From: Chlorokybus atmophyticus
Taxonomy: Eukaryota; Streptophyta; Chlorokybophyceae; Chlorokybales; Chlorokybaceae
DNA: 64,000 bases
Direction: 5' to 3'
Assembly: GCA_009103225.1 (NCBI GenBank)
Contig: RHPI01000008.1
Coordinates: 571,512-635,511 of the forward strand
Part shown: piece by piece, positions 10,851 to 22,266 of the stretch
Layout: each line of letters begins with the position of its first letter
How positions within the stretch are numbered: position 1 is the first letter of the stretch
Position numbers and translations under genes: made by a program
Notes under the pieces: generated by a model
What the model was told of the DNA's origin: nothing
Seen by the model: the letters and a program-made list of their open reading frames with translations, nothing else
Database searches by the model: none

Positions 10851-13675
10851 ATGGACGACGCCGCTGACATGGCTGAGCCCATGGACCAGGAGGGTCCTGA
10901 GGCCACGACAAGGTAAAGGGCAATGGGCAGTTAGCTTTGGTTGAGAAGCGCCAGCGCGAGCCTAAGCGGTGAAGAGTTTGACAAACACAGTGTTGCTCTC
11001 AGTGAATCGCCGTATGACGAGCTGTTGGCGGCGCCTGTGTCCCAAGCGCAGGCGAATGGTCGTCGAGCTCGACGCACCGCCGAGTACATTGCCCATGTGA
11101 GAAATGCTTGCAAGAATGCTTTTGTTCTAGTTACTTACAACAACAGCAACATTGCAAGTACTCAAAAGTTTGGTTTTCTTTCTTGTGCGCATTATGGGAC
11201 CCCGCCAGTTGATTTGTTGCATGCAAGCACTGCATGCACCGTGATCGCATTGCTCTGCTCTCAGCTTTGAGCGCAGCTCTGCAAGCTGGGAGAGGCGCAA
11301 TGCGCACGTCCGGTCACAGCGTCTCTTCACGTCGTGGACAATTTCGTGTTGCATGTTATCACGAGGTCATGCATTTGGGGTCTGTTTCGTTCGAGGGCAG
11401 CAAGTGGTCAACCCCTTGTCTTGCGCAGGATGAACGCTTTGTATTGTCAGAGAAGAAGTACACGCAGCAGTATGCACAGATATACTTTCAGCGCTTGATG
11501 CTGTTGCGCCGACTCATGGAGCAGCGAGTGTCCAAACAATGGCCCAATTTGCCAGGTGAACACCGCACAGCGCAGTTTCTTGTCTCACTGTGTCCACTTG
11601 TGTTTTACTTATCGTTGTTGCGTTGGCAGTTAGGAAAATCCTATCATTGGAAGAAGAGGTGGATTGCTGTGTGATTGGCACCTTGTATAAGGAGATGGCA
11701 TTGAAGCCGTGCATACTAGACGATTACCTGAAAGATGTGAGTTGCAGTCTCGTGCTTTCCTGAGTCATACAGCCTCCATGCAGGTGCTATTACTGAAGGT
11801 TGGGTATCTGTTAGAGGTCAATTGCACCCCTGGTGAAAGGTACCAAATTTGTCAAGCCAGATGATGCGTTGCACTTGGAGGACGAGAGCGGACGCATGCG
11901 GTTAATTGGTGCTGCCATTGACACGCAGACGCTTGTCTCAGGTAAACTGCAAGCCTGTCACTATCTGTTGCAAGTAACTGCAAGTGTTCATCTAAAATAT
12001 CCTGCAGGCATTGTAATAGCTGTGCGCGGGCGAGAGAAGAAGGGTGGAGATTTTGAGGTGTCGGAAGTACTCCTGCCAGAGCTGCCACCGCAGCCACCTC
12101 TGCCATCACCTGGTAAAGTCCTTGTCAGGTGGCTTACAAACTGAACCACATCACGTGTAACTTTGACTTCCGAGCAGGCAAGGATGCGTATGTGGCGATT
12201 GTGTCGGGACTTGGGTTGGGTGGTGCCACTGCGTCACCTTTGCATGCGCAGTTGCTTGTGGACTACCTCACCGGCCACCTTGGGAGTCCACAGGTATAAC
12301 ACAGACGGATGATTGTGGTCGGGCATGTGTTTCTTACAGCATGCATCGCAGGAACAAGCAATGAGTGCACGCATTGTCCGAGTGATTGTGGCCGGCGACT
12401 CTCTTGGCACATCCGTGAGCTCTGTTGCAGATCCGGTAAGCTGTCGGATGGCACAATGTCATGTCACATAGCCTCTGATGTGGTGTTGATGCAACTGCCA
12501 GGTGATTGGGCCAAAGGTACAATCGCAAGTTGCGGCGCAGCTGCAAGAAGCAGACCTGACCATCACACAAGTAAGTGGCATGTGGGTGCAACTTTGCTAT
12601 CTGATGGACTCACAACCTGTCCGCCTACAGCTAGCAGCTGCGATGCCTATTGATGTACTACCTGGCAGCAATGACCCTGCCAACTATTCGCTGCCTCAGC
12701 AGGTGAAGTGACTTCCGTCAGCTGAACTAGTACTGAACTAGTACTTAAGTACTCCCAAGGTTCCATCATTACTGTCTGAGTCTCTCATCATATATTGAAA
12801 TTGTTTACGACTGCCATCTGCAGCCTTTGCATCCTTGCTTGTTTCAAGCAGCCTCTCATTACTCGAGCTACCTTGCTGTAACAAATCCTCACGAGTGCGA
12901 CATTGGTGGAGTCAGGTATATATATACCGTTGAATTGGCCAACAGTCATTTGGAAACGGTTTGTAAGAGGTGATCCAATGCAGGTTTCTTGGCACCTCAG
13001 GACAAAATGTCGATGATATCTGGAAGTACAGCGCTCAGGAAGATCGGTTGGCACTAATGGAGCTGACATTGCAAGCCCGCCACCTGGCACCAACTGCTCC
13101 AGATACGCTTGGTATGGGTCTGTTGCATCAATATTGTTTTCAGTCCGAAGCAGGATGCCTTACCATCGTTATGCTCTCCAGCCTGCTATCCTTTCGCCGA
13201 TAGAGAGCCGTTCATCATTGAGACATGTCCGCATGTGTACTACACTGGCAATCAGCCATCTTTTGCAACAAAGAAGCTCATGGGTACCAACTCAGTTCTA
13301 TACTTTCCTGTCAAATGTCGTGCGTTCTTGCCTTGTCAATATTGCCAACCCGGTCTTGGGGTCAAATTACAGGACTGGATGGGCAAGAAACGCGGATAGT
13401 GCTTATTCCTCGCTTTGACCAGTCGGGCACTGTTGTGTTGGTAAGTACAGGTTTGTGTTGCCAGATGCTTTGCTCACACTGTAGACACAACTCTAGCAGT
13501 AAATGCATGAGCTGCTTGTTTGCCTGTACAATTTCAAAGTAGCAATTTCACCAGCTTGCGGGTGTGCGGTTGATGTGTTCACACGATGGGGTGAAGCTAA
13601 CTTATGGTTGTGCAGGTCAATCTGGCAACATTGAAGTGTCATCCAGTCACATTCTCGACTGCACTTGCAGCGTAA
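10851..13675 (+). CDS. POLD2: DNA polymerase delta small (B) subunit
   Basis: Complete 15-exon gene, 481 residues (human POLD2 has 469). Exons: 10851-10912, 10946-11096, 11429-11555, 11630-11736, 11815-11941, 12008-12112, 12178-12293, 12352-12435, 12502-12570, 12631-12702, 12824-12915, 12984-13111, 13206-13283, 13373-13440, 13616-13675. All phases agree. Diagnostic blocks are [57 protein letters not shown] (OB fold), [20 protein letters not shown] (start of the inactive calcineurin-like phosphoesterase domain), [27 protein letters not shown] and [20 protein letters not shown]. The subunit bridges the catalytic subunit and POLD3 in nuclear replication and repair. Exon 5 uses a TTAG acceptor and exon 13 an AGAG acceptor; these are the least certain junctions. 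Confidence 0.95.
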
Positions 13676-14374
13676 TGTCAAGACACGCTTCCTGCCACTT
13701 TCACGGCAGCAGATCTTGCAACATTGGCGTTCATTGGGACAACTGTAAGCTGTGCCAAGAGATGATATGGCCTGACTACCGATGCTTGTCATCAATTGTA
13801 TCATTCTTGTCTGCGCTTCATGTCGCACGGGGTGCTTGCGGTCCCCCTAGCCCCCCCCCCCCCTGCCCGCCCTGTGCGAACATGAAATTCATCCCGGACC
13901 TCGACCANNNNNNNNNNNNNNNNNNNNNNNNNNNNNNNCCACCACCACCACACACCCGCCCCTTCACCCCCTCTCTCATGATGACATCTCAAGCATTGTC
14001 TGTTTGTGGTTTGCACCAACATTACAGTGAGCGTATAAGCTTCATGCAGGTGGGCTGTACAGTTGTTCCTGGGCTGGATGGGTACAAATCAGGTCACTTC
14101 GGCTCAATCCAGCACCAATTGGTGTTGGCCTTGCACTGCCAGCGGTTTGACACCAGTAGCAATTCAAAAGTGCATGGCTGAAGTGTGCACCACACACCAG
14201 TATGCGCATGACACGGACTTGCCATGACTTCCACCAGTGAAAACAGTAGCCTGTAGTGGTGAACTGTGTTCTCTACATGCAACTTGGCTGTGGTTGGCAC
14301 CATGCTCAATTACCACATCTAACCCTAACTGCCCCTTCGTCCCTCACCAACAATGAACAGCGCAATCAGCCAGG
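13676..14374. other. Intergenic region with repeat fragment and assembly gap
   Basis: Lies between the convergent stops of POLD2 and the channel gene. It holds a C-rich run, the 47-bp repeat at 13861-13907, 31 Ns at 13908-13938 and a CCA-rich tract after the gap. No gene seen. Confidence 0.7.
13908..13938. other. Assembly gap (31 Ns)
   Basis: Unknown bases immediately after a 47-bp repeated segment, suggesting that repeats or C-rich sequence broke the assembly. The true size is unknown. Confidence 0.99.
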
Positions 14375-17300
14375 CTAGAAGTTGCTGCCGGCAGTAGTAG
14401 TGGTGGACACCAGCAGAGGCTCTGAAGTGCGCAGAGTCATTTGCTGCACCTGCTGGTATATGTCGATGCCCACTCGGTCCATCTCCTTCTTCGCAAGGAT
14501 AATCAACTGCGTGCGTCTGCTCCACCTATCCCCCATATTCTGTGCACACAGCGGGACATTGATGAAGCGATCGGTCCAGATTTCAGTCAATGCATTGTGG
14601 GAATGCTGCAACTCACCTGAAAATTGATCTTGTGCTGCCAGTTGATGGCAATAATCATCCGCTGGTTGTCACCAATATCTCTGATGTTCAACCTGGAGAC
14701 AAAGTGGTGAGAACGGCATGAACACAAACGCTAACTTGATGTGCTTTGCAGCCATTCGGTCACTACTCACTTGGCTGTGGGGTAGAACCAGACAGGGTTG
14801 GCTGCCAGGTACTCCGCGACCTTGGCGTGGAGGGCCTCGAGGGCTTCGGGCCGCGTGTGCGCATCAATCGTGAAGGTCGCCTCGTCCCACTGGTGCGCCG
14901 ACCGGTTGAGGTTGGATATCGGCTTCAGCAGAAGCGCCGCGTTGGGGTAGTACACCCTGATCACAATGTCAACGTATCAGTCAAATGACACAGATACCAG
15001 CAGAAGCGGTGCTTTTCAGCAGCTTTGCATCCCAACATGTTAGTGATGTCGTACTTCTCGCCGTCAGACTTGAGGAAGACGGTGCTTTGAAGGCGTATCT
15101 CGTCCACAAACATGTGAATGTTGTCTATGATGCAGCGGTCCCCAACATCAAAGGGGTGGACAGAGAAAAGGAAGACGAGGCACTCATACGTGGCCTGTTG
15201 ATGCCAAAAGCCACATGCATGCGTATGAGTTGGTCAACAGCTCTGAAGATCAACACACGCATAATCAGCACACCCATTGTAGTGTTGATGTACCTTTGCT
15301 GAGTTGCCGAAAATGAACACAAACAAAAGAACCCAGGAAGACAGCGCCACGAGCAGGGCGCTGACGGCCACACCCATGATGAAGGGACAAACAATGAGCA
15401 GTACCAAGAACACCGCGAAGTTCAACACATTGTGCAGCTGCGCCACCACACTCTTTGTGTCGCGCAGCGAGAGCGCCAGAGACTTCCTGGCCTGGTACAC
15501 CTGATCATGCGCAGCATGGTTGCAACCTAGAACTACATTGACAATGGTCGGTAAATGATTGGCCGAGCACCAAGCAAAATGGAACCATTGCATATCAGCT
15601 TGTAGCATCACATTACGTAATGCTATGCTGCGTGCCCCATACACTACGTACTGTAGTATGTATCACATACCCATCACTATGATAATCAATGTCAAGTCAA
15701 CTGCACCAGACTAGCGTGGACCGATCCAGTATGCAGTATGGCACTTTCATCCCGCATGCAAGCTTCTCAAGCAATATGTAACACATGATGCTGTTGTAAC
15801 TCATACCTTGAGGACCCACAATTTGAGGGCCTCTTTGGTGACAGTCCCTTCGCTGCCAAGTTCGAAGAGTGAGAACGCCTTCTCGCCTCGCTTCTGTCCG
15901 AGGAGTCGCACGACGTCCTCGCGCTTGATGCCGCTCTCGCCGGGGCGGATCATGTTGGAGAAGATCTTCTTTGCGACGACCTTCGCGTCCCGCGAGTTGG
16001 AAATCTCCGCGGCCTGCGCGTCGGCGCCCTCCTCGCTGCGAAGCACCGAGCAGTACGTCTTGATCTTGTGGTTGCGAACGAACTTGATCATCTTCTTCAT
16101 CTTGAATATCGACACCGTCTCTGTGTGTGTTGTGTAGCAACATGCGTGAGCAACTTGCATAAGAGCGACACGCATTGCAGCACCCGACATGCCACTTACC
16201 TGACGTGTATGTGTCGAGCTTGTCTATAGACATCGGCATGTCTGCGTTATGCAATGGCGTGATAGCGGGAGACCCGTTGCTGCTGGCGTCGTCGAGGTTC
16301 AATGAAGCTGACAAACAAGAAACAGATAAACGCATGGGTATGGTAACGTGGTATGCGTGTATGCGCGCACAATTGCGTGCATGCGCGCGCGCCTGTGCGT
16401 GCCTATGTGTGTGTGCATGCGTGGCCGGTAAGTGATAACAAGTGCGGTATATACTTGAGCTGTTGTGCTTGGAGTGGTGCGATGTTGTGCGCAATCGCGC
16501 GGGTTTGGGCCTCCTAGCGGCGGACAAGCTCTCAAGCACGTACTGATGGAACAATGACTCCTGTATGCGCTCGAAGTAGTTCTTGACGTGGAACTTGCTC
16601 GCGAGGGATTTTACCGCAAGCACCTTGAGGGTAAAGAGCCCTTGCGCCACCACCAGGCATATGAGCACGCGCTTGATGAAACCCAACTTGGAGTTCACCT
16701 GCATGGGGATGAGTTTAGGGTGGATTGTACAAGATGTTGTCTTGCATGCATGCGCACATGCACACCTGTGTGTCGAAGAGTATGAGCCATACGGTAAGCA
16801 CGAACACGGCCCACAGCAGCATTCGTACGGGAGCCCTCAGCGCGTACGCATAGTAAACTGCTTGCTTGTGCAGCATGAACTGCGTCTCCACTATCCTCAC
16901 AGATAACTGCGTACCCACGTGTGATGAATACCACAAGACCTCATGACCCAACAACATGTCATGGTGATCACAGGTCACACCACCCAACCTGGACGGTCCA
17001 TGATGATAGCACGCGGCCGCTTGCGACAGAGAGGAGGAGGGCGGCCCAGTGCGGGAGCGGGGTGTCGAGGAAACGGCGGCGCCGAAATTTATTCACTGTG
17101 CAGGCTACCACAACCAGCGCCACCAGTGCAATCAGGATGCCCACCTCCGCCCATTGCAAGAAAGCTCGCAGCCGCGTCACGTCCTTCGACGCCTGCACAG
17201 AGATGCAGTTGCGTATGTGAGGTGCACATGTACACGCACGTGCACGCAGGTACACAGATACACACGCGCACACGCACAAGCGCAAACCTGAAAGCGTGCA

Positions 17301-18356
17301 GAACTACGCACGTGCATGCGCGCACAGCAATACACACACATGCGCGTGCACACACGCATGCGCATTACCACATTTGCGACATGCATGCACAAAAACGCCT
17401 ACGGCACTCGGGGTACGGACCTTGACGCTGTCTGCATCATCGTCGTCATCTTCATCGGCCTTCTTGCTGCCTTTCATGCTCTGATCTGCAGTGCCTTGCT
17501 GCTGAGCCACGGTGGGCGCAGACACCTTGTCGGGCAGCGATGCCGCGGGGGTCTTGCCTCTCGGGTCATTGTCCTTGTCATCCGCTTGCAACAGAGGGTC
17601 CTCATCTTTGTCTTTACGATCCTTGACCAGCGTGGCCTCGCTGCGCAGACGTGGTAGCGAAGGGGTCTGCGCGCCTGTTGCATTTGTCGTTGTTGCACTG
17701 TCCGCATCTGTGGTCCCCGTTGTTGATGTTGTTTCCGATGCGGTTGAGGCCTCTTGTGCGTCTTGGCGCGCGCGTGCGTCCAGCAGCACGAAGCCTTGCT
17801 GGCGCAGCACCACATGCAGCTGTGGAGGGGATACACATCAGATTACGAAAAGAGTAACGGTTTCCGTAGATGTATGGCCTTCTTCCATTCATGATCATGA
17901 CTGCCGCTTTACTGGCATGCACATGCTTGTTAGTATGCAATTCGGACGTGGTTTGCCGTATTGCAAGGTTGAAAAGGCTGTAGTGGCAACGACCAGCATT
18001 CCTGAACTGTCTCAGCAGTGGACTAGAATCGCATGTAATCCATGGCATCACAATCAAGGGGAGTGACACAAGTGACACGAGTTCCTTTACAAGCGGTAAA
18101 CTTATTGTTTGCTTTAACATAGCGGCTTCCAAACGCAATGTCCCGCGTTTCTCGATTGGAGCACGGTGCTCGTATCGGTTGCTAACACGCCTGAATGGTG
18201 TTGAAGTGCACCCTAATGCAATGCCTTTACAAGACCTACCCAACGCCTTTTGGTCACCAAAAGACTCTGTTTCACTATTACCTCTGGGTTGTCGTCGTCA
18301 TCGTCTTCTGTTCCGCCCAGGCTGCCACTCCTGGAGTGCGCCGAGGGCGTTTCCAT
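14375..18356 (-). CDS. MscS-like mechanosensitive ion channel (MSL family)
   Basis: Twelve coding segments, 780 residues, start ATG 18356, stop TAG 14375-14377. In order: 18282-18356, 17421-17819, 16989-17192, 16766-16906, 16455-16698, 16200-16307, 15807-16120, 15500-15294, 15194-15037, 14956-14771, 14692-14617, 14605-14375. The first ~160 residues are acidic/Ser/Thr-rich and probably cytosolic. Membrane segments include AEVGILIALVALVVVACTV, MLLWAVFVLTVWLILF, VLICLVVAQGLFTLKVLAV and the pair in VLNFAVFLVLLIVCPFIMGV / LLVALSSWVLLFVFIFG. The MscS signature is VHPFDVGDRCIIDNIHMFVD, then VYYPNAALLLKPISN. An EF-hand-like region precedes the pore, as in plant MSL10 relatives. The plant family releases ions at the plasma membrane under tension. 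The last two segments are separated by only 11 nt (14606-14616) carrying splice-like ends; without removing it the frame shifts. Confidence 0.92.
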
Positions 18357-18609
18357 GCGGCTGCTCCACACGCGTCCCCCCCCCCTAACGCTATCGATGA
18401 CGTGGAGTCAGCACTACTTGTTGAGTCATATCTGCATCAATGCGACAAACACAATGACTGGCTCCACAGATGACGAGATAGATCTCGCCGCCACCGCCGC
18501 CGCCGCTGCCACCACCGGGGTCGCCGCTTCATGGTTGTCCGTTGGCATGTCACGTGACGGTGCACTTGCAGACAATATAGACCTGCAAATTAAACGTGAT
18601 TCCACAACT

Positions 18610-18682
18610 GGGGATGTAGCTCAGATGGTAGAGCGCTCGCTTAGCATGCGAGAGGTACGGGGATCGATACCCCGCATCTCCA
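18610..18682 (+). tRNA. tRNA-Ala (AGC)
   Basis: 73-nt cloverleaf. The acceptor GGGGATG pairs with CATCTCC (one G-T), the D stem is GCTC/GAGC, the anticodon stem CTCGC/GCGAG with loop TTAGCAT (anticodon AGC), and the T stem CGGGG/CCCCG with loop ATCGATA. A is the discriminator base. No intron and no encoded CCA, as in nuclear tRNA genes. The D and T loops provide the A and B boxes for Pol III. Confidence 0.96.
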
Positions 18683-18702
18683 CTAGCCAATCACCTTTGC
18701 TA

Positions 18703-18706
18703 TTTT
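18703..18706 (+). terminator. Probable Pol III terminator of tRNA-Ala
   Basis: TTTT run 20 nt after the end of the tRNA gene, the usual minimal Pol III stop signal. Confidence 0.5.
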
Positions 18707-18739
18707 CATCTGCAGTAATGATGTTGTCCCCATTCCATT

Positions 18740-21450
18740 GATGAGTGTCATCAGCAGATTACCATGCCATCATCAATGGTGGTGTAGCAGTGCTACACCA
18801 ATTTCGCTTCTTGTGTGTTTCGACAACGTTCCCGATCTCATTTTTAATTGCCATCGGCTGGTTATTCAAGGCAGCCTCGACATGTGAGCTGGTACGTTTG
18901 TAGCATACATCTATTTGAAGTCCTCAACCATCAGCGCCTTCCGCTGATGTGACCTAGTGGAAACCCCTCATTTCCTAACTAAGATTACAATATATAGCAT
19001 TAACAATGGTGATATAGTATTCAATGGTAGACCACATTGAATGCTTTGTCAATGGCATTTTTTGAAGGCATATTATTAGAGTTCGATAATCTGCGTCGCT
19101 GGTTTCGCTGCGCAGCTTATGTTTTCTTTTTACACATGATGCTCCGGGTGGTCAGTAGCAATGTAATAAACTAGTGAGGACAGTTGCCGCAATTAAATGC
19201 ATATAATAAATAATAAATTAAAAAAAAATGTAATACCACATATGTTTTGCCATTGAAGCATGGTTCAAAGTGCAACTAGCATTTACAACTTTTGAGTGAG
19301 CAACTCGCAATATACAACACGTGCGGTTGTCTTCATAGCTCTGCTCCGGTTGTTCATTATTGTTGCTAGTGACAAACCGGTTTGGCCATTGCACTCCTCG
19401 TCACACAACATATGTACATGCTTTATGAAGCATGCTTTGAGTAACACATTGATAAGCATTAAACAATTGTACTATGTTTTGAACGTATACTTATTTCTTG
19501 CATATTGTCAGCGGTAGCGACATCATGTGCTACGACAGCACATGTAGGTTGTTACAATAAAATGACGTCTCAAGCATTGGGCTATGGCAGCAACACACGC
19601 TGCTATAGAATGAACCACATGCCGTTTATTGATCCCATAATCACATACATAACACAAGCACATTGTAAAGGCAGCCCTTAACTTTAAACACATACAACGA
19701 TAGTTTCAGTTCGTTTGTTTCAATGTATTTGAATAAGTCAAATAATTTACACTATACGTTATTATTGCTTATTAATACCACCGTTTTCATTATAAGAATG
19801 CTCATAATTTATGCGGGCACACTACCTTACATTGTTGTTAGCTATAGTATGCCCCGTTGTTTCACATAACGTGCTATAAGGACTCAATATAAATGCCTTA
19901 ATGGTATTAGAATCACATTGCGTAAAGCATTGCACTTAAAAAAGATATCAACATGAACGAATTACATCAGAAGCATATAACATACTCCTACTTATATGAT
20001 TCAGGCAAGCATACTTATGTCTGTATGCCCTTTTCATAGTTGAATGCTTGCTTTTATAAATCCGACCGTTGTGATTGCCAGAACGTTAAAAAGGGCATTG
20101 TGCTTAACATGGGGCTATGTGGAGTCTACATTGTAGACGGATTAGCTATGTCAAAAAGTCCCCGTAGCACAAAGCGACGACGGTAGCATTAAAAGTTAAT
20201 AAATATGCACATATCTCATATCACACCATGTCATTAACGATTGATTTAGCGGTGCAACATGAGTAAATAATAACATTGCAAACCATATATGCATTTGATT
20301 GAGTAGTATTCATATGAGAATTATTCAAGTCAAATAAACTTATTAAACATACACCAGCGAGTATATAAACACAGACACTCCATCATAGCTGAAAATATGC
20401 ATCACATGCATGATGTCATAATCAATGATTATGATCCTTTAATGAGGATTATGCACGTGAATAAACTTGTATAATGCTCAGCTATGGATAACAAGGAGCA
20501 AGTTGATTATATGCTTAAAGGCGCCGCCTTAGGCTAAGCAGTTTGCGACATCTCCAATATTAATTTATTGGTTGCATGTGCATGAAAGTCACTTTTATTG
20601 CTGATCATCATGCTGAGTCAATCACAATCATAATTATATTACAACGTGACAAGTGTAAGTTGGTTAAACTGCAAAGTTGCATGATAATCAACCAAATGCT
20701 ATTGTGCTATTGTGCTATTGTGCAATTTGTTGTTACATTATCACATAAAAGTGGTACTTTAGACAATGTTAAGCATGTTTATATATACAACAGCGCAATC
20801 TTGCAAATATTATGCATAGAAAGACTGTTATCTATAATGAAAGCATCGCGCTTTACTCTAGCTAAAGATGCACCACATGCATATATACATGTATATACTT
20901 AGACTTATTTTGTACATAGTGTTGTTGTTATATACTACATGATATATAAGCTTGCAATTGATCAACTTGAGTTTTATTTGTGATTCTACTCTATCACTAA
21001 TGTGAGTGATAACGAGTATTGCTACTGAATGCAAGATAACCGTGGTGACTGTGGAAATGCTTTTTAATGAACATCGATTCCTTGATGTACAAAAGTTACT
21101 CATTTTGCAATTGCAATTACTCGCTTATATCTAACCGAGTGGTTTTCATTCTTTGGTATGTCGGTTGATCTGTGACGCAGTGGTTGTTTTTAAGGTAAAG
21201 GATGCCACCCAGTGTGCAAACCACAATTGTAATAGTACTTTTGTATATAGTTGTAATAAACGTCAGCATTACACATATTGCTCTTGGACAACCTAATTGT
21301 GCCAAAAGTTTAATTACACATATTGCTCTTTACAACCTAATTGTGCAAAGAGTTTAATGAAGCTCATAGCGGTCATATATTGCATTAAGGGTCCACTAGC
21401 TGATATAGCAGGCGTGCCACACATGAAGTCGCAATCTCAATTTCTGGTTT
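18740..21450. other. AT-rich island without recognisable genes
   Basis: Base composition shifts abruptly to AT-rich sequence just after the tRNA gene and returns near 21.45 kb. Contains runs such as ATAATAAATAATAAATTAAAAA and many short frames with no protein-like pattern. No ORF with recognisable domains on either strand. The compositional change and position next to a tRNA suggest an inserted or structurally distinct segment. Confidence 0.7.
21268..21357. repeat. 45-bp tandem duplication
   Basis: Two adjacent copies (21268-21312 and 21313-21357) beginning ATTACACATATTGCTCTT and sharing ACAACCTAATTGTG; a few substitutions between them. Confidence 0.85.
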
Positions 21451-22266
21451 GTGGTTGCAATTGGTTGCGTGGTTTTGGTTTAATTGGTTTACACAACGTG
21501 TGGCGCTGTCATTGCAGGTGGGCTACTATGCAAGCTGTGGTACCAACGTTGCTGCCAATGCCCGCCTCACATGCCTGCCTGCATTGTGTTTCTCTACTTG
21601 CTGGTGTTGGTGTAGGCAGTTGTGTTTCAACTTGCAATTGTCAGGGGCCCGGGCCCTTTGCTTGTTGTCTTTGCTTGTTTGCTGGTTCTTGCCATTGTAC
21701 AGGATATGCACGAAGCAGCTTTGTGCTAACTATTACTTTGGCCTATCTGTGTGATTTGTGGGTTTGCATACAAACCCCTTAACCTTTTGAAGTCACTCAC
21801 TTGGTCACGCCGTGTAACACATAGTGTGGTAGTGGCCAATCAATGCATCATTTACAAAACTGTTATCATTGACATTGACGTGTCAATGGCTCAAAACCCT
21901 TGATTGGTAAGTAGGTGCGACTGGGTTAACCCATTGCTATTGGCAATCAACTTTCCCCGAACCCCTTCACAATCTCCGTACTCTGTACTCCGTACTCCCT
22001 CGCATGTCAGGTGATTGACTTCAATACAGTAGTAGGCTTAGACTGGGTTGCATTCCTGGGAAGGTGCCCAAGCTACAAGCACTGCAGCAGCTACTACTCC
22101 ATGCAACTTGATGCCACAACAGGCCCATGCACGCCGGATGTTGCAACTATCCGTAAGGGGACCAATTGTGCTGCAAGTGCAAGGCAACCTGATTGCAGGG
22201 TGCTCTGCAGATAGCTGTCCATTTGCACCTAGTCGTGCATACCAAAGCTAGCAGCAAGCGATTGAC
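21451..22266. other. Intergenic region, no gene recognised
   Basis: Composition returns towards that of the gene-bearing sequence. Short open frames are Cys/Leu-rich without family similarity. The right part is the 3' flank of the uL1 gene. Confidence 0.5.

Noticed and set aside
11783-11832. Acceptor CATGCAG at 11783 for POLD2 exon 5
   Set aside because: It shifts the frame and loses the conserved DDALHLEDE block; the TTAG acceptor at 11814 restores it.
16968-17390. His/Thr/Ala-rich and Cys-rich frames near 17.2-17.4 kb
   Set aside because: They come from a CACACG/TGTGCG microsatellite in an intron of the channel gene.
21297-21782. 161-codon plus-strand frame
   Set aside because: It begins inside a tandem duplication, is Cys/Leu-rich, and has no domain or splice support.
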